Shown piece by piece: positions 9,182 through 17,408 of a DNA stretch of 64,000 nt. The stretch spans positions 47,486 through 111,485 of the forward strand of contig NZ_BDAW01000020.1 of the NCBI RefSeq assembly GCF_001625085.1, read 5' to 3'. The notes under the pieces were generated by a model, which did no database searches, was not told where the DNA came from, and was given only the letters and a program-made list of their open reading frames with translations. Source of the DNA: Nocardia acidivorans NBRC 108247. GTDB taxonomy: Bacteria; Actinomycetota; Actinomycetes; Mycobacteriales; Mycobacteriaceae. How positions within the stretch are numbered: position 1 is the stretch's first letter; every line of letters starts with the position of its first letter. The position numbers and the translations under genes were made by a program.

Positions 9182-10299
9182 GTTTCGAACTGCTGTCCCT
9201 GATCGTGCTGCTGGGCCTGGTGGGGCCGATGCTGGCGTGGCGGCCCCAGTGGCGGATTCCGGTCATCCTGGGCGAGCTGCTGGCGGGAATCCTGTTCGGT
9301 AGCACCGGATTCGGGGTGTTGCACCCCGCGGATCCGACTTTCACCTTCCTGGCCGATATCGGATTCGCGGTGGTCATGTTCGTGGCGGGAACCCATGTGC
9401 CCATGCGGGATTCGACCATTCGGTCAGCGCTGGGGCGTGGCGCGCTGCGCGCGGCGCTGGTCGGTGTGCTCGCGGTGATCGCCGGGGCGGGGGTGGCCGC
9501 GATATTCGATACCGGGCACGGGCTGCTGTACGCGGTGTTGATCGCCTCCTCGTCGGCGGCGCTGGTGCTGCCGATCATCGACTCGCAGAGGTTGACCGGA
9601 AAAGCCGTGCTGGAGTTGACCGCTCAGGTCGCCGTGGCCGATGCGGCGTGCGTGGTGGCACTGCCGCTGGTGATCGATCCCGGGAATGCGGGACGCGCGG
9701 CGCTGGGGGCGCTGGCGGTGTCGGCGGTCGCGGTGCTGCTCTACTTCGGACTGAGGTATCTGGGCGATTCGGGTCTGCGGCATCGCTTCCACAAGGTGTC
9801 CGAACAGCGCGGGTTCGCATTGGAGCTGCGGGTGAGCCTGGTGCTGTTGTTCGCGCTGTGCGCGCTGGCCACCAAGACGCATGTGTCGATCATGCTGGCC
9901 GGATTCGCACTCGGGCTGGTGGTGTCGGCGATCGGGGAGCCGCGCCGGGTTGCCAAGCAGCTCTTCGCCATCGGTGACGGATTCCTGACGCCGCTGTTCT
10001 TCGTCTGGTTGGGCGCGCGGCTGAATCTGCGCGAGTTCGGTGACCATCCGTGGCTCATCCTGCTGGGCCTGGCACTGGGCGCGGCGGCGGTACTGGCGCA
10101 TCTGGCCATGCGGAGCACCGGTCAGCCGATGGCGTTGGGGGTGATGGCGTCGGCGCAGATCGGGGTGCCGGTCGCGGCGGTCACGGTCGGCACCGAATCG
10201 CATGTGCTGGAACCGGGGGAACCGGCCGCGCTCATGCTCGGCGCGCTGGTCACGGTGCTGGCGACGGCGCTGGCCGCGAATCGGGCGGCGGCCCGCTAG
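9178..10299 (+). CDS. CPA2-family monovalent cation/proton antiporter
   Basis: A 373-residue integral membrane protein with about 11-12 hydrophobic segments. It has the Na+/H+ exchanger (KefB/GerN-like) pattern, including PVILGELLAGILFG near the N-terminus, SSSAALVLPII, and the ion-path region AQVAVADAACVVALPL. It stops after the transport domain, with no TrkA-N/RCK domain. GTG 9178 overlaps the upstream TGA, giving translational coupling; the longer reading from 9118 would start inside the neighbour. Ion choice (Na+, K+) cannot be told. It ends convergent with, and 4 bp into, the S4 protein gene. Confidence 0.88.
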   Translation: MSFELLSLIVLLGLVGPMLAWRPQWRIPVILGELLAGILFGSTGFGVLHPADPTFTFLADIGFAVVMFVAGTHVPMRDSTIRSALGRGALRAALVGVLAVIAGAGVAAIFDTGHGLLYAVLIASSSAALVLPIIDSQRLTGKAVLELTAQVAVADAACVVALPLVIDPGNAGRAALGALAVSAVAVLLYFGLRYLGDSGLRHRFHKVSEQRGFALELRVSLVLLFALCALATKTHVSIMLAGFALGLVVSAIGEPRRVAKQLFAIGDGFLTPLFFVWLGARLNLREFGDHPWLILLGLALGAAAVLAHLAMRSTGQPMALGVMASAQIGVPVAAVTVGTESHVLEPGEPAALMLGALVTVLATALAANRAAAR

Positions 10300-10688
10300 T
10301 TCTCGCGGCCGAGCAGTCGATCCGTTTCGCGGCGTTCGCGTTTGGTGGGGCGGCCGGTGCCGCGATCGCGGCGCGGCAGGGTGGCCACAACGGCCGGATC
10401 GGGCGGCGGCGGGCTCTTGTCGATCATGCACTGTACGGCGACCGCGGCGCCCACCCGTTTGGTGAGCAGCCGCTGGACGATGACTATGCGCTCGGTACCG
10501 GCCACCCGGACCCGGATCTCGTCACCGTGTTTGAGCGTATGCGCGGCCTTCACCGCGACACCGTTCACGCGCACGTGGCCGGCGCGGCAGGCGGTGGCCG
10601 CCGCGGATCTGGTCTTGAACAAACGAACGGCCCAGATCCAAGAATCAACTCGGGCCTGGGCCGGTTCGCTCGGAAGAGCTGACGTCAC
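10296..10688 (-). CDS. S4-domain RNA-binding protein (HslR/Hsp15-like)
   Basis: A 130-residue basic protein. Residues 14-70 form an S4 domain (RVDSWIWAVRLFKTRSAAATACRAGHVRVNG) of the Hsp15 type, followed by a Lys/Arg-rich tail with KRERRETDRLLG. Hsp15 proteins bind 50S subunits carrying stalled nascent chains; by homology this one acts on ribosomal RNA. Its stop codon overlaps the stop of the convergent antiporter gene. It lies 21 bp upstream of the NlpC/P60 gene on the same strand. Confidence 0.85.
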   Translation of the reverse strand: MTSALPSEPAQARVDSWIWAVRLFKTRSAAATACRAGHVRVNGVAVKAAHTLKHGDEIRVRVAGTERIVIVQRLLTKRVGAAVAVQCMIDKSPPPPDPAVVATLPRRDRGTGRPTKRERRETDRLLGREN

Positions 10689-10709
10689 GAGCTACACGAT
10701 ACGTGCGGC

Positions 10710-11357
10710 TTATGCGATGCGGCGCGCGGTGACAACCATGTCGGGGCGCAGGTTGGTGTAGGAGACGGGGGTGCCGGACTGGACCGCGTTCAGCAGTTTG
10801 CCGTCACCGGCGTACATGCCGACATGTCCGCCGCCATTGGTGACGACGATATCGCCGGGCTGCAGATCCTCGAAGGCGACGGGCGCGCCGACGTGCGACT
10901 GCTCGAAGCTGGTGCGCGGCAGTTCGACTCCGGCCTGCTTGTAGGCCCACTGCACCAGACCGGAGCAGTCGAAGCTGAACGGGCCGGTGGCGCCCCAGGA
11001 GTACTGCGCGCCGACCTTGGTCTGCGCGGCCTGCAGAGCGATCTGCGCGGGGCCGTTCTGCTTCTGCGGGAACAGCTCCGGAAGCTGGAAACCATTGGGG
11101 CCGGGGGAGGGATTTACGCCGACCTGCGGGATGCCGTTGGTCTGGAAGTCCTTGACGGCCTGGTTGAACTGCTGCACCTGGGGTGCGAAATCGTCTGGCA
11201 CGTCGAACTTTCCGATACCCGGAATGTCGACGCTGGCGGCCTGGGCGGTAATCGCCGGGAACGCGCCGGTTGTCGTTGCTGCCATAGCGCCCATGACGAT
11301 GGCGCCCTTCACGGAATTCGGTACCCGAGATTCCCGCTGCATGCTGTGCTTACCCAC
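10710..11357 (-). CDS. secreted NlpC/P60 family peptidoglycan endopeptidase
   Basis: A 215-residue protein with an N-terminal signal peptide ending near AITAQAA (residues 35-41), a short Pro-rich linker, and an NlpC/P60 domain from about residue 105. The catalytic Cys131 (FDCSGLVQWAYK) and His178 (NGGGHVGMYAG) are both present. Such enzymes cut the D-Glu-mesoDAP bond in the peptide stem, as the mycobacterial Rip proteins do. It is small and has no autoinhibitory coiled-coil domain, so it resembles RipB/RipD more than RipA. The start is GTG 11357 with GGAGAG 9 nt upstream; an internal ATG at 11342 would also leave the signal peptide intact. Confidence 0.85.
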   Translation of the reverse strand: MGKHSMQRESRVPNSVKGAIVMGAMAATTTGAFPAITAQAASVDIPGIGKFDVPDDFAPQVQQFNQAVKDFQTNGIPQVGVNPSPGPNGFQLPELFPQKQNGPAQIALQAAQTKVGAQYSWGATGPFSFDCSGLVQWAYKQAGVELPRTSFEQSHVGAPVAFEDLQPGDIVVTNGGGHVGMYAGDGKLLNAVQSGTPVSYTNLRPDMVVTARRIA

Positions 11358-11658
11358 CGAGCCGCACTCTCCGATCTTGCTTACATCCCGATTCGCTGAC
11401 GAACGTTTCTGTGGTTCGTCGCCGACTAGCCGGTAACGCCGCGGGCCGCCTCTCCGATGAAGCGACAGACTCCGCTAAGTCACGAAGAGATTACGACTGC
11501 CAGCGCGCGTTGTCCACCCCACACGCGGCGCGTTGCGCGACGAGTCGCAAATCCCCCGGCAGATACACGAATTCGCGTTCGGCGCGCCGTATCACGGGAA
11601 GATATACCCGATCGAAATGCCCGTTACCATTTAGCTAACTCGCACTCGGCGAACAACT
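11358..11658. other. upstream region of the NlpC/P60 gene without a recognised gene
   Basis: About 300 bp between the endopeptidase start and the repeat hairpin. Codon structure is poor on both strands. It probably holds the endopeptidase promoter and a leader. I looked for a ydaO-type c-di-AMP riboswitch, which often precedes cell-wall hydrolase genes in actinobacteria, and did not find its core motifs. Confidence 0.5.
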
Positions 11659-11688
11659 CGTGCCCCGCGCTTGGGAGCGCGGGGCACG
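11659..11688. terminator. 12-bp hairpin at the edge of the tandem repeat
   Basis: CGTGCCCCGCGC pairs with GCGCGGGGCACG around the loop TTGGGA. It lies downstream of the 83-residue gene on the minus strand, and its loop and 3' arm match the repeat unit that follows. Confidence 0.6.
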
Positions 11689-11907
11689 AAGCGAGGGATG
11701 GGCGTGGCTTCGGTCCCGCGCTTGGGAGCGAGCCACGACGCGAGGAATGGGCTTGACTTCGGTCCCGCGCTTGGGAGCGAGCCACGACGCGAGGAATGGG
11801 CTTGACTTCGGTCCCACACTTGGGAGCGAGCCACGACGCGAGGAATGGGCTTGACTTCGGCCCCACACTTGGGAGCGAGCCACGACGCGAGGAATAGGCT
11901 TGCTTCA
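11663..11907. repeat. 49-bp tandem repeat, about five copies
   Basis: TTGGGAGCG recurs at 11671, 11722, 11771, 11820 and 11869, giving a 49-bp period (51 bp for the first, degenerate unit). Units carry GAGCCACGACGCGAGGAAT and are almost identical. As 49 is not a multiple of three, the array is not coding; apparent ORFs across it are artefacts. The last unit reaches the stop codon of the minus-strand gene at 11905. Confidence 0.92.
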
Positions 11908-12156
11908 ACCGCGCGCTTCGAGTGCGCGTTCGAGGTCGGCTATGCGGCGGCGGGCGTCGGCGAGGTCGACCTCGAGTTGGCCCAGGGCCATGACGAGGGG
12001 GCCGACGGCGAGATCGGCGACCAATTGCGGGTCGTCGTAACCGCGTTCGATGGCCACCAGGATGTTGTTGCGAATACGGGCCGCCACCACCGCCTCGGCC
12101 GGTACGTTCCAGGACTCGACCACCTCGGCGACGGTCGACGGGGCTTCCTCCGACAT
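11905..12156 (-). CDS. small helical protein of unknown function
   Basis: An 83-residue, mostly acidic and helical protein. The second half (LEVDLADARRRIADLERALEARG) has a heptad pattern typical of a short coiled coil, suggesting dimerisation. AGGAGGG lies about 5 nt before the ATG, a very strong ribosome binding site. There is no signal peptide or membrane segment. It is divergent from the ATPase gene and its 3' end is filled with the 49-bp repeat. I do not recognise the family. Confidence 0.7.
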   Translation of the reverse strand: MSEEAPSTVAEVVESWNVPAEAVVAARIRNNILVAIERGYDDPQLVADLAVGPLVMALGQLEVDLADARRRIADLERALEARG

Positions 12157-12366
12157 GAACCCTCCTGCCTGGACAGCTGCGAACCAGCCATAAGGGTAGC
12201 GAGGGCGCAAGCGCGACAAGGGGTACGAAGCGAACACCCACTCCCGGCGAAACGGACAGGTGGTCGTGTCGGTCGCCGACAAGCCCGTGCGCATCTGCCC
12301 ATTGCTCTGTCTAGGGGCTTCTCTAGATGCCCGGATAATCCCGAACTTTGGCGCTACGGTCGTCGC

Positions 12367-13551
12367 GTGGACCCGGTCAGAAACCCGTACGCCCCCGGTG
12401 CCGGACAGCGCCCACCCGAACTCGCGGGCCGCGATCGGCAGTTGGACGCCTTCGACATCGTGCTCGAGCGCATCGCCCGCGCCCGCCCCGAACGCAGCGT
12501 GATGCTCACCGGTTTGCGCGGGGTCGGAAAAACGGTGCTGCTCAATCAGCTTCGCTCGGCCGCGCGCAACCGCGGCTGGGGCACCGGCAAACTCGAGGCA
12601 CGCCCGGATCAGGAGTTGCGCCGGCCGCTCTCCTCGGCGCTGCACATGGCGGTGCGCTCGATCGCGGTCTCACATCGCAACCCGGAGCAGGTCGATGATT
12701 TCCTGGGAATCCTCAAGGCCTTCGCCCTGCGTTCCACCGCGGACAAGGGGATGCGCGAACGCTGGAACCCGGGTATCGATGTGCCCGCGGTGACCGGCCG
12801 GGCCGACTCCGGGGATATCGAGATCGATCTGGTCGAATTGCTTTTGGAGGCAGCGCAACTCGCCCGCGACATCGGTGTGGGCATCGCGCTGTTCATCGAC
12901 GAGATGCAGGATCTGGGCCCGCAGGACATCTCCGCCATCTGCGGGGCCTGCCACGAATTGAGCCAGGACGCAGCGCCTTTGATTGTCGTCGGCGCGGGTC
13001 TGCCGCATCTGCCCGCGGTGCTCTCGGCGTCGAAGTCGTACTCCGAGCGACTGTTCTCGTATCACCGCATCGATCGTCTCGATCGCGAATCCGCCGACCA
13101 GGCGCTGATGGCTCCCGCCGGGCGCGAGGATGTGAAGTACACCGAGGCGGCGCTGGACGCCCTCTACGAAAAGGCGGACGGCTACCCGTATTTCGTGCAG
13201 GCGTACGGCAAGGCGACCTGGGACGCCGCCGCGCAGAGCCCGATCGGCGAGGACGATGTGGCGGTGGCCGCACCCCATGCCGAGGAGGAGTTGGCGGTGG
13301 GGTTCTTCGGCTCACGATATGAGCGGGCAACCCCGGCCGAACGCGAATACATGCGCGCCATGGCCGATCTCGCGGGAGACGATGGACCGGTCTCCACGGC
13401 GGCGGTGGCACGCGAACTCGATCGCAAGCCCGCGTCTCTCTCCCCCGCCCGCGACGGCCTCATCAAGAAGGGCCTGATCTACTCCGCCGAGCGCGGCACG
13501 ATCGGTTTCACGGTGCCGCATTTCGGTCGATATCTGCGCGGGGTTCAGTAG
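12367..13551 (+). CDS. AAA/STAND-like ATPase with C-terminal winged helix
   Basis: A 394-residue soluble ATPase. The P-loop is GLRGVGKT (residues 49-56) and Walker B is ALFIDEMQD (Asp178/Glu179). A sensor-like VVGAGLPHLP follows, then a helical lid region. The C-terminal 70 residues (STAAVARELDRKPASLSPARDGLIKKGLIY) look like a winged helix, suggesting DNA binding. This is the architecture of archaeal-type AAA proteins with ORC1/Cdc6-like lids that recur in actinobacteria as stand-alone genes. The start is GTG 12367; the longer reading would run through the divergent gene and the repeat. Function is unknown to me. Confidence 0.8.
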   Translation: MDPVRNPYAPGAGQRPPELAGRDRQLDAFDIVLERIARARPERSVMLTGLRGVGKTVLLNQLRSAARNRGWGTGKLEARPDQELRRPLSSALHMAVRSIAVSHRNPEQVDDFLGILKAFALRSTADKGMRERWNPGIDVPAVTGRADSGDIEIDLVELLLEAAQLARDIGVGIALFIDEMQDLGPQDISAICGACHELSQDAAPLIVVGAGLPHLPAVLSASKSYSERLFSYHRIDRLDRESADQALMAPAGREDVKYTEAALDALYEKADGYPYFVQAYGKATWDAAAQSPIGEDDVAVAAPHAEEELAVGFFGSRYERATPAEREYMRAMADLAGDDGPVSTAAVARELDRKPASLSPARDGLIKKGLIYSAERGTIGFTVPHFGRYLRGVQ

Positions 13552-13702
13552 CGCTCTCCCCCTTGATTTCCGCCTGCTGGCGAGTAGCTGTAGTTCAAGA
13601 TCATTGTCTGACATGGGTTTTTGATCTTAACTGACGACTACCGGTGGGTAACAAAGGCTCCTACACTCGAATGTGATTCCGATCACCTCCGAGGAGGACG
13701 CT

Positions 13703-15658
13703 ATGGCGACCACAGCGAAAGTCGACGCCACCGAAGAGCAGGCCCGGGCACTCGTCGAAGAATCCCGCGAAACCGACTGGGCCAAACCCTCTTTCGCGAA
13801 GGAGATGTTCCTCGGCCGCTTCCGCCTCGACCTGATCCATCCGTTCCCCAAGCCGGGCCCGGAGGATCAGACCAAGATGGATCTCTACCTCACCCGCCTG
13901 GCGGCCTTCTGCGAGACCATCGACGGCCAGCGCATCGAGGCGCAGGGCCGCATTCCGGACGAATACGTGCGCGGGCTCGCCGAACTCGGCTGCTTCGGAC
14001 TCAAGATTCCGGAGTCGTACGGCGGCGTCGGCCTCACCCAGGTCGGTTACAACCGCGCGCTCATGCTGGTCGGCTCCGCGCACGCGAGTCTGGGCGTACT
14101 GCTCTCGGCCCATCAATCCATCGGCGTGCCGGAGCCGCTCAAACTGGCGGGCACCGAGGAGCAGAAGCGAGAGTTCCTGCCGCGCTGCGCCAAAGGCGCG
14201 GTGAGCGCCTTCCTGCTCACCGAACCCGATGTGGGCTCCGATCCCGCGCGCATGGCCTCCACCGCCACACCCACCGAGGACGGCGAGGCGTACGACATCA
14301 ATGGCGTGAAGCTCTGGACCACCAATGGCGTGGTCGCCGAACTCCTGGTGGTGATGGCGCGGGTGCCCAAGAGCGAGGGGCACCGCGGCGGCATCTCGGC
14401 CTTCATCGTGGAGGCGGACAGTCCGGGGATCACGGTGGAGCGCCGTAATTCATTCATGGGCCTGCGCGGTATCGAGAACGGCGTCACCCGGATGCACAAT
14501 GTGCGCGTCCCCAAGCGCAATCTGGTGGGCCGCGAGGGTGACGGTCTCAAGATCGCGCTCACCACCTTGAACGCGGGCCGACTGGCGATTCCGGCCATGT
14601 GCACGGCGGCGGCTAAATGGTCGCTCAAGATCGGCCGCGAGTGGAGCGCCACCCGCGTGCAGTGGGGCCGTCCGGTCGGTGAGCACGCGGCGGTGGGCGC
14701 CAAGCTGTCCTTCATCGCCGCAACGACTTTCGCGCTGGAGGCGGTGCTGGATCTCTCGGCGACCATGTGCGACGAGAACCGCAATGACATTCGGATCGAG
14801 GCCGCGCTGGCCAAACTGTGGGCCTCGGAGATGGCCTGCACCATCGCGGACGAACTGGTGCAGATTCGCGGTGGGCGCGGTTATGAGACCGCCGCCTCGC
14901 TGGCGGCGCGCGGCGAACGCGCCGTCGGCGCCGAACAATTGGTGCGAGATCTGCGCATCAATCGCATCTTCGAGGGCTCCAGCGAGATCATGCGCCTGCT
15001 GATCGCCCGCGAGATGGCCGATGCGCATATGGCGGCGGCGGGCGCGCTGGTCGATCGCAATGCCGAACTCAAGGCCAAGGCCAAGGCCGCGGTCGGCGCG
15101 AGCGGCTTCTACGCCAAGTGGTTCCCGCAGCTGGCGGTGGGCACCGGCACGGTTCCGGCGACCTTCGGCGAATTCGGCCCGCTGGCACGGCATATGCGGT
15201 ACGTGGAGCGGATGTCGCGCAAGCAGGCGCGGGCACTGATGTACGGAATGGCGCGCTGGCAGGCGAAATTGGAGTACAAGCAGGGTTTCCTGGGCCGCAT
15301 CGTGGATATCGGCGCGGAGCTGTTCGCCATGTCCGCGGCCTGTGTGAAGGCCCAATCCCTGCGCGTGGCGGGCGATCCCGACGGCGTGGCCGCCGAGGAG
15401 TTGGCCGAAGTGTTCTGCCGGCAGGCTCGCATCCGGGTGCAGAAGTTGTTCGAATCCCTGTGGGACAACACCGATGACGCCGATACCGAACTGACCCGCG
15501 GCATCCTGGATGGGCGCTACCGGTTCCTGGAGGGCGGTGCGCTGGATCCCAGCGAGGGCACCGGGCCGTGGATCTCCGAATGGCAGTTCGGAGCGTCGAC
15601 GGAGCAGAACCTACTGCGGCCGTTCCTGCCCTCGACCAAGGCGACGGCGACCACCTGA
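13703..15658 (+). CDS. acyl-CoA dehydrogenase, long/very-long-chain type (FadE-like)
   Basis: A 651-residue FAD enzyme for the first step of beta-oxidation. The N-terminal and middle domains carry FLLTEPDVGSDPARM and WTTNG (flavin contacts). The C-terminal catalytic domain has RINRIFEGSSEIMR with the catalytic Glu at about 424. A further 200-residue helical extension, as in VLCAD/ACAD9, explains the length compared with about 385 for ordinary FadE proteins. Such extensions favour membrane association and long chains. GAGGAGG ends 5 nt before ATG 13703. It appears to be a single-gene unit closed by an 18-bp hairpin. Confidence 0.9.
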   Translation: MATTAKVDATEEQARALVEESRETDWAKPSFAKEMFLGRFRLDLIHPFPKPGPEDQTKMDLYLTRLAAFCETIDGQRIEAQGRIPDEYVRGLAELGCFGLKIPESYGGVGLTQVGYNRALMLVGSAHASLGVLLSAHQSIGVPEPLKLAGTEEQKREFLPRCAKGAVSAFLLTEPDVGSDPARMASTATPTEDGEAYDINGVKLWTTNGVVAELLVVMARVPKSEGHRGGISAFIVEADSPGITVERRNSFMGLRGIENGVTRMHNVRVPKRNLVGREGDGLKIALTTLNAGRLAIPAMCTAAAKWSLKIGREWSATRVQWGRPVGEHAAVGAKLSFIAATTFALEAVLDLSATMCDENRNDIRIEAALAKLWASEMACTIADELVQIRGGRGYETAASLAARGERAVGAEQLVRDLRINRIFEGSSEIMRLLIAREMADAHMAAAGALVDRNAELKAKAKAAVGASGFYAKWFPQLAVGTGTVPATFGEFGPLARHMRYVERMSRKQARALMYGMARWQAKLEYKQGFLGRIVDIGAELFAMSAACVKAQSLRVAGDPDGVAAEELAEVFCRQARIRVQKLFESLWDNTDDADTELTRGILDGRYRFLEGGALDPSEGTGPWISEWQFGASTEQNLLRPFLPSTKATATT

Positions 15659-15671
15659 CCCCTCGTGAGGT

Positions 15672-15715
15672 AAATCTGCCCCTCTCTAGCTTCTTCACTA
15701 GAGAGGGGCAGATTT
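15672..15715 (+). terminator. 18-bp hairpin terminator after fadE-like gene
   Basis: AAATCTGCCCCTCTCTAG pairs perfectly with CTAGAGAGGGGCAGATTT over an 8-nt loop. Its A-rich start and T-rich end make it a bidirectional, nearly canonical intrinsic terminator, rare in so GC-rich a genome. Confidence 0.85.
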
Positions 15716-15919
15716 CTATGTGGGGCTCACGAGAGGCATCGCGACACCTATCTACAGCTTTCTAGTGTGGTGTCTAGATTTCAGTAGATATGCCGAGTGT
15801 CCCGGATAGATCGCCGGCGTCAGTTGGACAACTTGTCCATAACACCGGGTGTGAACTGCTAACAGCGCGGCAATATCCATCGACAACCGGGCAAAAGGCG
15901 AACTCTCCAGGAGCACGTC

Positions 15920-16912
15920 ATGTCCACTCGCTCACGCGCAGCAGACCACGACGGACACCACCTCACCGTCACCGCGGCAGATGACGTGCCCATCGCCATC
16001 CGGGAATTCGGCCCCGCCGACGCACCCCTGACCGTCGTCTTCATCCACGGCCACTGTCTGCGCACCGAATCCTGGGAGTTGCTGCGCGGCTATCTGCAAC
16101 CGCTGTGGGGCGAGCAGGCGCACCTGGTGTTCTACGACCATCGCGGACACGGCAATTCGGGTGCGGCCGATCCGGCCACGTACACCATCGATCAGCTGGC
16201 GCTGGATCTGGACGCGGTACTGCGCGCGGTCGCGCCCACGGGTCCGATTGTGCTGGTGGGTCATTCGATGGGGGCCATGACGATCCTGGCCTACGTCCGC
16301 CTGTTCCCCGAGACCATCGGCGCCCGGATCATCGGGGTCGGCCTGCTGGCGGGAGCCGCCAACAGCGTCACCCGGGTCGGTTTGGGGCGGCTGTTGAACG
16401 GGCCCGCCGTGCATTCGCTGCGGGTGGCGGTGCGGCGGGCCCCACGCGCCATGCAGGCCTCCAAGCACTTCACCCGGCATATCTTCGAGCCGATCATGCG
16501 TGAGGCCACCCTGGGCACCCGCAAGGTGAGCCCGCGGGTGCTGGCGGTGGCCACGGCCATGCTCAACGAGACCTCCCTGTTGACCATGGCCAGCTTCCTG
16601 GAATCGCTCATGCGCTTCGACGAGACCGCCACCCTGCATCGGCTGGGCGCCATTCCGGCGCTGGTGCTGGCGGGTTCGGCGGACATCGTGATCCCGTTCG
16701 CGCATTCGGTGGTGCTCGCCTCCCAGCTCGACGATGTGGAGCTGGTGCGGCTGGACGGCGCCGGGCACAGCGTGATCATGGAACGCGCGCAGGAGGTCGC
16801 GGGAGCCATTGCGGCGCTGGTGGATCGGGCCCTGGTGGGCGCGGCGAGTCAGGGTGAGCGGTCCTGCGGACCGGGTCCGGAGTGCGGTCCGGCATTCGCC
16901 ATCGCGGGGTGA
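15920..16912 (+). CDS. alpha/beta hydrolase
   Basis: A 330-residue alpha/beta hydrolase. The oxyanion motif VFIHGHC follows the first strand, the nucleophile elbow is GHSMGA (Ser in VLVGHSMGAMTIL), and the catalytic His is in DGAGHSVIMER near the end. An Asp in VLAGSADIVIPF completes the triad. A large cap domain rich in Arg lies between. There is no signal peptide. The substrate is unknown; esterase or lipase activity is likely from the WS/DGAT neighbourhood, but that is inference. CAGGAG lies 6 nt before ATG 15920. The last 20 residues are a Cys/Gly/Pro-rich tail without homology that I know. Confidence 0.87.
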   Translation: MSTRSRAADHDGHHLTVTAADDVPIAIREFGPADAPLTVVFIHGHCLRTESWELLRGYLQPLWGEQAHLVFYDHRGHGNSGAADPATYTIDQLALDLDAVLRAVAPTGPIVLVGHSMGAMTILAYVRLFPETIGARIIGVGLLAGAANSVTRVGLGRLLNGPAVHSLRVAVRRAPRAMQASKHFTRHIFEPIMREATLGTRKVSPRVLAVATAMLNETSLLTMASFLESLMRFDETATLHRLGAIPALVLAGSADIVIPFAHSVVLASQLDDVELVRLDGAGHSVIMERAQEVAGAIAALVDRALVGAASQGERSCGPGPECGPAFAIAG

Positions 16913-16930
16913 TTCCGGCTCCCGGGCGAA

Positions 16931-16948
16931 TCGGGGACACGTCCCCGA
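16931..16948 (+). terminator. hairpin after the alpha/beta hydrolase gene
   Basis: TCGGGGAC and GTCCCCGA form a perfect 8-bp inverted repeat with a 2-nt centre, 19 nt after the stop codon. Confidence 0.5.
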
Positions 16949-17014
16949 CCTGCGAATATTGCTCCGCGACGAGACGAACGGAGTATCTTCACGTACTGTG
17001 TTGTAGATCATATT

Positions 17015-17030
17015 GTGTGGTCTGTCACAC
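17015..17030 (+). promoter_or_regulatory. palindrome GTGTG-N6-CACAC before the coiled-coil gene
   Basis: A 16-bp inverted repeat with a 6-bp centre, 18 bp before ATG 17049. It resembles a CRP/GlxR site but lacks the A/T that should follow TGTG, so it is only a candidate operator. Confidence 0.35.
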
Positions 17031-17048
17031 GGCTCGAGGAGGCTTTCG

Positions 17049-17336
17049 ATGACACGCAGCGAGATTGCGGAACTCCGCTACACGGTCGGCCAGCTCCGGC
17101 AGTGCGTCAGCGCATTGCGTTCCCACTACGGGGAGACCGGTTCGGTACGCCGGTTGGAGAACGATTTGGAGCGGCTCGTCATCGATGCCGAGGAGTTCGA
17201 GCAGGCCCCGCCGCCGGAGACGCCGCGGCAGAAGCAGGAACCCATCTACGTCCCCGACGCCAAGCATGACGAGGCGGCCTGGATGGGCGCACAGGATGAG
17301 GGCCTGGGATTCCACTCCCGCCCCCGCACCAAGTAG
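17049..17336 (+). CDS. small coiled-coil protein of unknown function
   Basis: A 95-residue soluble protein. Residues 1-52 form a likely coiled coil (EIAELRYTVGQLRQCV, then SVRRLENDLERLVIDAEEF); the rest is Pro/Glu-rich and probably disordered. GAGGAGG lies 6 nt before the ATG, so expression should be strong. It is 72 bp upstream of the WS/DGAT gene on the same strand. Similar short conserved proteins occur in mycolata, but I cannot name this one or assign a role. Confidence 0.7.
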   Translation: MTRSEIAELRYTVGQLRQCVSALRSHYGETGSVRRLENDLERLVIDAEEFEQAPPPETPRQKQEPIYVPDAKHDEAAWMGAQDEGLGFHSRPRTK

Positions 17337-17408
17337 AACCGCTCCGCAACCGATTCGGGGCAGCTAAGCTCCCGCCCGGGACATCGAGGTCCCTGGGCAG
17401 GAGTGTGT

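Noticed and set aside
11358..11640. Possible ydaO-type c-di-AMP riboswitch before the NlpC/P60 gene
   Set aside because: The core GGGGTGAA and related conserved segments are missing on the minus strand.
11660..11907. Repetitive ORFs across the 49-bp array
   Set aside because: The period shifts the frame every unit, and no ribosome binding site is present.
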